A DNA stretch of 32,097 nt from Calditrichota bacterium (lineage in GTDB: Bacteria; Electryoneota; AABM5-125-24; Hatepunaeales; Hatepunaeaceae): contig JABGPL010000048.1 in the NCBI GenBank assembly GCA_018644935.1, positions 1 to 32,097 on the forward strand, given 5' to 3'. A program made the translations under genes and the position numbers. The notes beneath the pieces are model-generated. The model saw nothing but the letters and a program-made list of their open reading frames with translations, was not told where the DNA came from and did no database searches. This document shows positions 26,806-32,097 of the stretch, piece by piece; the first letter of the stretch is position 1, and every line of letters begins with the position of its first letter.

Positions 26806-28293
26806 CTACTTAACCAGATTAACTACCTTCATCGACTGATCCATCCCCCCATCTAATCTAATCAAATACGTCCCACTCCCCAACCCTCGAGCGTCCCATA
26901 CAGTTTGGTGCGAACCAATATTTTGCCAACCACGCGCAAGTCGAGTAACTTCCCGACCGGTCAGGTCATGAACGGTCAAGTCGTAATTGCCGGGTATGTT
27001 TAGGTTGTATTCGATGATGGCTTCAGAGTTGAAGGGGTTGGGGTATGCGGCGGTAATGTTGAACTCTTTCAGAATAGCTTCTCCATAGGATGGCACGGAA
27101 AGGGGTAATACATCTAACATGCTCAATTGGTTTCCTCGAAGAAGCAACATTTCAAGCTCTGGGTCGTCGTCGAATTGGTCAATGCGAAAATCTTTAACAT
27201 CTCTTTGATAGCCTGGGAAAACATCTGCCATTCGAAGATTTTCTGGGTTTATCGTACAGAAAGCATCACCATTTTCATCATAGGTACTGAGAAATCCAAT
27301 TATAAATGGATCTCTACCATCAGTGTCGACTGCATAATCCTCCATACCAACGATGTATCTTTGTAAACTTCTTTGGTTTTCTATTCTTAACTCATCAACA
27401 TTTACCAATGAAAGTGTAATTGACCCATGTTTTGCATGGCACGCTGCTACCTTTGGACCATTTCCAATACCATTTACAACAGTGTATCCAAGAATATCAA
27501 CATAATCATTTTCTGGTTGTGATACATTCCAGTTTTCTGCTTCCAATGCAATGCTTGTTGATTGAAAGTTTTCACTAATTTTAAAAATTCCACAACTAGT
27601 ACCCCCATACGCAGCTCCTGAATCAATCTCCCAATTAAAACTGATATTGAAGTAACCAGAAATTAAAATAGTATCCCCATTGTTTTCATTGTAACACATT
27701 TCTGTCCCCCTACCTCCTGAACCTATCCCGGTAAAATGGTTCTGTGAGAACGAGTATAGTTGAATTGCACCAGATCTCCTGGACTGTCCACTATGGTAGC
27801 CCTCCTCATAATAACTATATACATTGGAAATTAGTATCCTTCGATCATCATCCACTCTCATGGACTCGAAAAAATCAATATTTGTAATTCGTAATCCGTT
27901 GTAGCGATCAGAGGTAAAATCGTCATCGTGATTATATTCAATCATGAGTTGCTCATTAAATAATAAATTATGATCTTCACCTGAATACACTAAGATTCGT
28001 CCGGCAAATGTGCCGGCGATAATCTGAGGTCCCTCACCATCACCAAAATCAATCCTATTCAAGGCCGTTGTGATACCACCAGGATTATCAATTGAAGAAA
28101 CAATTTCTCCTTCACTTACAATCCATATTCTGTCGGAACCACCCATAAGGAAATAGAATTGTCCATCCTCTTCCCAGTGTGGACCAAAGCAGGTAACGGT
28201 TGTATCTAATTCAACTGACCAGACTTCCTCAGCAGGGAATTGAGCGTAGAGAGAGGTCGCGAGTAACAAGATTAATACAATTGTAGTTTTCAT
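26806..28293 (-). CDS. Exported propeller-like protein with C-terminal sorting tail
   Basis: The start is ATG 28293 (495 residues), supported by GGAG 5 bases upstream and by the signal peptide MKTTIVLILLLATSLYAQ; an earlier ATG at 28326 lacks both. The body (about 20-410) is beta-rich, with FG-GAP/VCBS-like phrases (QIIAGTFAGRILVYSGEDHN, DAFCTINPENLRMADVFPGYQRDVKDFRIDQFDDDPELEML), suggesting a propeller. The last 79 residues, from YPNPFN at about 417 to VVNLVK, form the sorting tail. That tail is about 71% identical to the tail of the next upstream gene, while the bodies differ. It is probably secreted or surface-anchored; function unknown. Confidence 0.84.
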   Translation of the reverse strand: MKTTIVLILLLATSLYAQFPAEEVWSVELDTTVTCFGPHWEEDGQFYFLMGGSDRIWIVSEGEIVSSIDNPGGITTALNRIDFGDGEGPQIIAGTFAGRILVYSGEDHNLLFNEQLMIEYNHDDDFTSDRYNGLRITNIDFFESMRVDDDRRILISNVYSYYEEGYHSGQSRRSGAIQLYSFSQNHFTGIGSGGRGTEMCYNENNGDTILISGYFNISFNWEIDSGAAYGGTSCGIFKISENFQSTSIALEAENWNVSQPENDYVDILGYTVVNGIGNGPKVAACHAKHGSITLSLVNVDELRIENQRSLQRYIVGMEDYAVDTDGRDPFIIGFLSTYDENGDAFCTINPENLRMADVFPGYQRDVKDFRIDQFDDDPELEMLLLRGNQLSMLDVLPLSVPSYGEAILKEFNITAAYPNPFNSEAIIEYNLNIPGNYDLTVHDLTGREVTRLARGWQNIGSHQTVWDARGLGSGTYLIRLDGGMDQSMKVVNLVK

Positions 28294-28323
28294 GACTGCT
28301 CCGTTGTTATCAAACTTTATATC

Positions 28324-28359
28324 CACAGATTGCGCAGATTACACAAAATACACAGACTT
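28324..28359. repeat. Four degenerate 9-bp units, CACAGATTA type
   Basis: Four consecutive 9-base units are CACAGATTG, CGCAGATTA, CACAAAATA and CACAGACTT. They fill the short gap just after the stop of the gene at 28362. A related inverted stretch lies at 31734-31760. Confidence 0.6.
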
Positions 28360-28361
28360 TT

Positions 28362-30449
28362 CTATTTGACAAGATTAACCACCTTCATTGATCTATCGGA
28401 TACTCCACCCAACCGAATCAAATATGTCCCACTCCCAAAATCTTTCGCATCCCATACAGTTTTATATTCACCTGAATTTTTCCAGCCTTGAAATATACGC
28501 GCCACTTCCCGTCCGGTCAAGTCGTTTACTGTCAAAGTGTAATTGCCTGAATATGAAAGGCTGTATTCAATAGCAGCTTCGGAGTTGAAGGGATTGGGAT
28601 ATACCCCTGAAATCACAGATTCACCGGGCGATAGAATTCTCCTTTCACGTGGCACACTACCCCCCTCAAGTGGTGAGTTGGATAACATAACTTCATCTAT
28701 CTGTCCGTAAAATTGTAGATCACTTAGCGGCAGATCAGAATTACTGCCGATGACCAACGGTCCATCACCATATATGATCGGACCTGCAACTGATAAAGAG
28801 TCTACAAAACTATTTTCCCAGACAAGTCTCATCTGCTCGCCGTCATAATCGCCCGCAATGTAATGCCACCTTCCATCAGCAGGATCCACATCGTATTCCA
28901 AAAACTCCTCTCCGTTTTCATTCCGAACTGCAAAGCCTATATATCCTTCATCGTTATCAGCATAAAGCTGAAAACTGGTAAACTCCTCCTGGATTAGCTT
29001 TGAGACTATTACCCCGGTGTGAGGAATTTCCTCATCCATATTGAACCATGCTTCGATCCTGAATTGCTCAGGTTTGAGTGTTTCGTTGTCCGAAACAAGT
29101 GCCATCCCACCATTCCGATTCGATAAATCTAAAGCCTCACCCCATATGCCTTCACATAAATCCGCATCACCTTCAGGACGAAGATCATTGCCATTGCCCG
29201 AAAAGTCGGTAGACCAGGGGTAATCGGTAGTGGTTGTCAGCATCAATCCGCGTCTGATATTGTTGTCATTCTCATAATGTCTTAAATCTCCAAACAATGT
29301 ATAAGTGCTGTCGGGATTGCAGAAAATACGGATTACTGCTGAGTAATCAGCCTCTGAAAATGAATCTGATGAAATGACCTCAAGATTCCGGTTGACTTTT
29401 AAGAGCGGCACCCCATTTTGACGGGATGAATTTTCATCATATATCAAACCGGAAATAATAAAGTTGCCATCATTGCATTGAGCGATATCATATCCTTTGC
29501 AACGTCCGAAGATTTCTCTATCTATTGTAACCTCGTTAATAACCTCTCCATCCTCGTTGACGGAAAGAAGCCAGATATCTGTATCTTCCCTGTTCTCATA
29601 ATTTTGAGGCGAATTACTCCCAACGCAAATATATCCATTTTCTACCTCAACCATTGATCGAAGAATTGACATTGTTCCGGCTAACCCGTACCGCCTTTCC
29701 CATTCAAGCTCACCGTTTATGTTCACTTTCGACATACATCCGTATGAATTTCTTGCAACGTATTCCCAACCAACCCCGAAGTAACCGCCGTCGGAGGTTT
29801 GGATAATTTCCCTGTCGGGTCCACCTGAAGCGTTAGAAGCGTTAAAGGTCCAGACTAATTCTACATCACGAGTATATTTTCTTATTTGAGAAGAATTCAT
29901 TATGCGGCTATATCCAAGGACTATCGAGTCCTCATTATCTACCATCACTGTTGAACAGGAGTTTTCAATGTTATTGGATAGTTCAGTCGAAGAGATCTCC
30001 TCACCTTCACTATCGACTATTATCAACCAGGATGCAGAGAATCTAAAATCGTTGGAATATGCAAGACCAACCATTACTATATTTCCATTCTCAAATTCAG
30101 CGACATCGTCGCATACCTGTTCATCTGCCCGGTCACTATAGATGTAATTTCTTGTCCAAATTACCTCCCCTTCGGGATTGATCTTCATTAACAGAGATCT
30201 GGTAATGTTACCAATTTGAACAGCTCCCACAGCGAGAAAATTACCATCCCTGGTACGGATCGCAGATCTGAACCATTGCGATGCTTCATCATCAAACAGT
30301 ATTGCGTTTTCAAACTGGGGATTAACATTCTCCATGTGCCACAGACCGAGAGTGGTTTCGTCAGGTTCAAAAGGTTCGTTTGGTTGGGAGAGAGAGAGGT
30401 TGCTGATAAACAACAACAAAAGGATTGAGAATAGAGTCGAACGACGCAT
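28362..30449 (-). CDS. Exported propeller plus LamG-domain protein with sorting tail
   Basis: This 695-residue protein starts at ATG 30449, 8 bases after a good AAGGAG. The signal peptide ends near LSLS at residue 20. Residues 31-42 (ETTLGLWHMENV) look like the opening strand of a LamG/concanavalin-type domain. A propeller of delta-60-type repeats follows (about 55-400; DGNFLAVGAVQ, NGNIVMVGLAYS, DGGYFGVGWEY, DGNFIISGLIY). The rest of a LamG domain is at about 411-592 (DFSGNGNDL, FRIEAWFNMDE, GRWHYIAGDYDGEQMRLVW). The tail runs from YPNPFN at 617 to VVNLVK. LamG domains usually bind sugars or proteins. It is probably a surface or secreted adhesin-like protein. Confidence 0.85.
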   Translation of the reverse strand: MRRSTLFSILLLLFISNLSLSQPNEPFEPDETTLGLWHMENVNPQFENAILFDDEASQWFRSAIRTRDGNFLAVGAVQIGNITRSLLMKINPEGEVIWTRNYIYSDRADEQVCDDVAEFENGNIVMVGLAYSNDFRFSASWLIIVDSEGEEISSTELSNNIENSCSTVMVDNEDSIVLGYSRIMNSSQIRKYTRDVELVWTFNASNASGGPDREIIQTSDGGYFGVGWEYVARNSYGCMSKVNINGELEWERRYGLAGTMSILRSMVEVENGYICVGSNSPQNYENREDTDIWLLSVNEDGEVINEVTIDREIFGRCKGYDIAQCNDGNFIISGLIYDENSSRQNGVPLLKVNRNLEVISSDSFSEADYSAVIRIFCNPDSTYTLFGDLRHYENDNNIRRGLMLTTTTDYPWSTDFSGNGNDLRPEGDADLCEGIWGEALDLSNRNGGMALVSDNETLKPEQFRIEAWFNMDEEIPHTGVIVSKLIQEEFTSFQLYADNDEGYIGFAVRNENGEEFLEYDVDPADGRWHYIAGDYDGEQMRLVWENSFVDSLSVAGPIIYGDGPLVIGSNSDLPLSDLQFYGQIDEVMLSNSPLEGGSVPRERRILSPGESVISGVYPNPFNSEAAIEYSLSYSGNYTLTVNDLTGREVARIFQGWKNSGEYKTVWDAKDFGSGTYLIRLGGVSDRSMKVVNLVK

Positions 30450-30557
30450 CTTCAGTACTCCTTAATCAAGGATTTCAATAATTTATAAATTCAGTTACTT
30501 CAATATATAAGATAGTGTATTTAGTGGCAGATTACAAATTATTGCAAATTAGAAAAT

Positions 30558-30592
30558 GTAGGAAAATCCGGCGGGTTAAGAACCCGCCCTAC
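30558..30592. repeat. GTAG...CTAC-bounded palindromic element (35 bp)
   Basis: The element begins GTAG (30558-30561) and ends CTAC (30589-30592). The right unit is a palindrome with arms GGCGGGTT (30570-30577) and AACCCGCC (30581-30588) around AAG. Read on the minus strand it is GTAG followed by the hairpin. The TAG of that GTAG is the stop codon of the acetyltransferase gene. Confidence 0.7.
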
Positions 30593-31548
30593 GCACCTCC
30601 AATTTCCTTCTCAAAGTGAATCCGCTCTGGTACGTTTTTATACCCAAGCTTCTGGTTCAACTCGATGATCGGTTTATTATTGACTTCATTTTCTGTCCTA
30701 ATAAATGTGTGACCATTGTCGATAGCATATCGAACCATTGCCAGTTTTAACGCCATAGCAACACCTTTTATCCTGTATTCATGCTTGACACCGGTTACAC
30801 CATGACTCAGGGAGTTGTCTGCCCTGACAACACTTAACGGGCACAATCCGATGTATTCATCACCTTTAACTGCAATAAAGTAGCACTCCGGTGGGCGGTG
30901 GTACGGTTCGATATCCTCTTTTACGAAAGTCTCCAGATCACGACGGACGCTGTCTTCGCTGCCAGGAATATCCTGCTTGACAGTCCAATACAGGTCGTGT
31001 AATTTTTTGTTTCGGTTTGGATCAGATTCCAGATGGAGAAGAGATTTGATCTCGATTCCATTTTTCTTTAAGCTCCTGATCTTTTCAATAAAACTGCTGA
31101 AATCGACGGAAGTCGGATCTAACTCTGATTCCCGGATTCGCAGAAACTCGGTGTAACCTCTTTTCTCGAAAAATCGGATAGTACCGGGCAGTCCTGGGCA
31201 GACAGCACGAATCGAAATCGGAATATACTGGGATAACTCATCCATCAACCTATTGTATAACAGGGTTCCAATGCCTTGACGGATAAATTTTTCTAACATT
31301 CCACCTTCGATGTAGAATTTCTGCGGGTGATATCTAATGGTGAATTGTGTATGTTCTGCATATCCAGCGATTGTATCACCTATTTCAACACACAACCTTT
31401 TATGGCGAATGATACTATCTCGATTTTCATCTTTTCGTATGAAATCATCTGATGTATGGGGTAGATTTGGACGATAGAGGTTGTAAATTTCCGTTACCGC
31501 CTGGTAGTCAGACGGGGTGAATTCGCGGATGTGGAAGTTTTGGTTCAT
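30589..31548 (-). CDS. GNAT-family acetyltransferase with two GNAT domains
   Basis: This 319-residue protein has two GNAT folds. The first (about 5-140) has the acetyl-CoA loop RQGIGTLLYNRL (90-101) and a closing FFEKRGYTEF. The second (about 165-319) has EYRIKGVAMALKLAMVRYAI (257-276) and NKPIIELNQKLGYKN (291-305). Such tandem GNATs include mycothiol synthase and many uncharacterised enzymes; the acceptor is not predictable from sequence. The start ATG lies in a 14-bp tandem duplication, and a five-codon frame overlaps it (ATGA). No ribosome-binding site is visible. The stop TAG is part of the GTAG of a palindromic repeat. Confidence 0.87.
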   Translation of the reverse strand: MNQNFHIREFTPSDYQAVTEIYNLYRPNLPHTSDDFIRKDENRDSIIRHKRLCVEIGDTIAGYAEHTQFTIRYHPQKFYIEGGMLEKFIRQGIGTLLYNRLMDELSQYIPISIRAVCPGLPGTIRFFEKRGYTEFLRIRESELDPTSVDFSSFIEKIRSLKKNGIEIKSLLHLESDPNRNKKLHDLYWTVKQDIPGSEDSVRRDLETFVKEDIEPYHRPPECYFIAVKGDEYIGLCPLSVVRADNSLSHGVTGVKHEYRIKGVAMALKLAMVRYAIDNGHTFIRTENEVNNKPIIELNQKLGYKNVPERIHFEKEIGGA

Positions 31549-31568
31549 GGGTTTTGGTTCATGGGTTT
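31541..31568. repeat. 14-bp tandem duplication covering the acetyltransferase start codon
   Basis: TGGTTCATGGGTTT occurs twice in tandem (31541-31554 and 31555-31568), followed by a partial third copy (TGGTC). Each full copy contains CAT, an ATG on the minus strand. Confidence 0.9.
31545..31562 (-). other. Five-codon upstream frame overlapping the acetyltransferase start
   Basis: ATG 31562 opens a five-codon frame (MNQNP) whose TGA (31547-31545) overlaps the ATG at 31548 as ATGA. It arises from the 14-bp duplication. It may couple or compete with translation of the acetyltransferase, or have no effect. Confidence 0.4.
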
Positions 31569-31613
31569 TGGTCAGTTAATGTTTGGAACTGAATGCTGTC
31601 AAGTCAGGGATTT

Positions 31614-31682
31614 GTAGGTCGTAATCTCATTCCGACGAACTTTCACGATGTTGTTATTTGTCGGGAGAAGATTCCGACCTAC
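31614..31682. repeat. GTAG...CTAC-bounded pair of inverted palindromic units (69 bp)
   Basis: The left unit (31614-31639) is GTAGGTCGTAATCT followed by CATTCCGACGAA. The right unit (31682-31657, minus strand) is GTAGGTCGGAATCT followed by TCTCCCGACAAA. They match at 21 of 26 positions and point towards each other, with GTAG outermost. Each unit can fold on itself and the pair can fold together. A third copy of this unit type is at 26105-26126. Confidence 0.8.
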
Positions 31683-31698
31683 GCAATCACTCACCTTA

Positions 31699-31734
31699 CC
31701 CCCCATTAGCCCCCCCCCTACTTCCCAGGGGGGG
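31699..31734 (-). other. G-run cluster: hairpin or G-quadruplex candidate
   Basis: On the minus strand seven Cs (31734-31728) are followed by GGG (31726-31724), nine Gs (31718-31710) and six Gs (31704-31699), separated by about 5 bases. The Cs can pair with the nine Gs, or the G runs can form a quadruplex. It lies about 35 bases after the efflux-pump stop. Confidence 0.55.
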
Positions 31735-31760
31735 AAATCTGCGTAATCCGCATCATCTGC
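31734..31760. repeat. Three degenerate 9-bp units, GCAGATTAC type
   Basis: On the minus strand GCAGATGAT, GCGGATTAC and GCAGATTTC follow each other, starting a few bases after the stop of the efflux-pump gene. They resemble the units at 28324-28359 in inverse orientation. Confidence 0.5.
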
Positions 31761-31766
31761 TGTGAA

Positions 31767-32097
31767 TTAATTGCTTTTCACCCGGTAGAAAATTGAATAC
31801 AGCACAGGCACAACTACCAGTGTCAAACCCGTCGAGAATAACAACCCAAACATCAGAGCTATTGCCATGGACTCCCACATTGCACCTCCACCGAGATACA
31901 GCGGGATCATACCGCCGATTGTGGTGAGTGTAGTTAGAATTATCGGCCTCAGGCGGCGCATTGATGCTTCAATAATCGCCTGGAAGGGATTGAGTCCATT
32001 CACCTCCTGTTCGAGTTTGATCCGGTCGAGCAGCACAATCGCATTGTTGATCACAATTCCAGCCAGCGCGATCACCCCCAGGAACGTCATGAAGCCC
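31767..32097 (-). CDS. RND efflux transporter, C-terminal end (partial)
   Basis: The frame enters from the right edge and ends at TAA 31767, giving about 110 residues. The phrases FMTFLGVIALAGIVINNAIVLLDRI, ASMRRLRPIILTTLTTIGGMIPL and ALMFGLLFSTGLTLVVVPVLY are the last transmembrane part of AcrB/CusA-type RND pumps. These inner-membrane antiporters expel drugs, metals or lipids with a periplasmic adaptor and an outer-membrane channel. The substrate class cannot be told from this fragment. ATG 32090 is an internal Met, not a start. Confidence 0.93.
   Translation of the reverse strand, partial: GFMTFLGVIALAGIVINNAIVLLDRIKLEQEVNGLNPFQAIIEASMRRLRPIILTTLTTIGGMIPLYLGGGAMWESMAIALMFGLLFSTGLTLVVVPVLYSIFYRVKSN

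Overview
All recognisable genes in this 32 kb window lie on the minus strand, so transcription runs from high to low coordinates. No gene-free gap exceeds about 270 bases. I found no tRNA, rRNA, CRISPR array or transposase. Gene content suggests an uncultured diderm bacterium of the FCB superphylum (Marinimicrobia, KSB1, Electryoneota, Zixibacteria or Cloacimonadota type). The evidence is several large exported beta-propeller proteins ending in a YPNPFN-type sorting tail, a PorV-like outer-membrane protein, LolA, Omp85, and an archaeal-type UbiA prenyltransferase. The phylum itself is an inference.

Layout in transcription order. 32097-24900 is an accessory-looking segment: the 3' end of an RND efflux pump, a two-domain GNAT acetyltransferase, two exported proteins with sorting tails, a small unknown membrane protein and the PorV-like protein. 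Its intergenic gaps hold short palindromic elements that start with GTAG and end with CTAC, 9-bp periodic repeats and a G-run cluster. 24863-18640 holds hflK-hflC, then a YhaN-like SMC-type ATPase and a YhaO/SbcD-like phosphoesterase. 18551-12419 is a tightly packed six-gene run: DUF502 protein, outer-membrane barrel-like protein, Omp85 protein, rsmE, a UbiA-type prenyltransferase and maf. A perfect 19-bp-arm hairpin follows. 12259-6070 is gcvT, comB, ftsK, lolA and a YbhN/MprF-type membrane protein. 5929-1 is a second block of exported surface proteins: a beta-helix/propeller protein, a 13-unit LVIVD-repeat protein and a third protein cut by the window edge.

Together the genes describe envelope biology: outer-membrane assembly (Omp85, LolA), membrane quality control (HflKC), chromosome segregation (FtsK), DNA-end processing (YhaN/YhaO-like) and secreted adhesin- or enzyme-like proteins that probably use a type IX-like route. 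The most unusual signals are the GTAG-bounded palindromes, two of which supply the stop codon of the neighbouring gene. Others are a YhaO-like nuclease with Glu in place of the GNHD histidine, a LamG domain apparently split by a propeller, and a DGGGP-synthase-like prenyltransferase in a bacterial operon.
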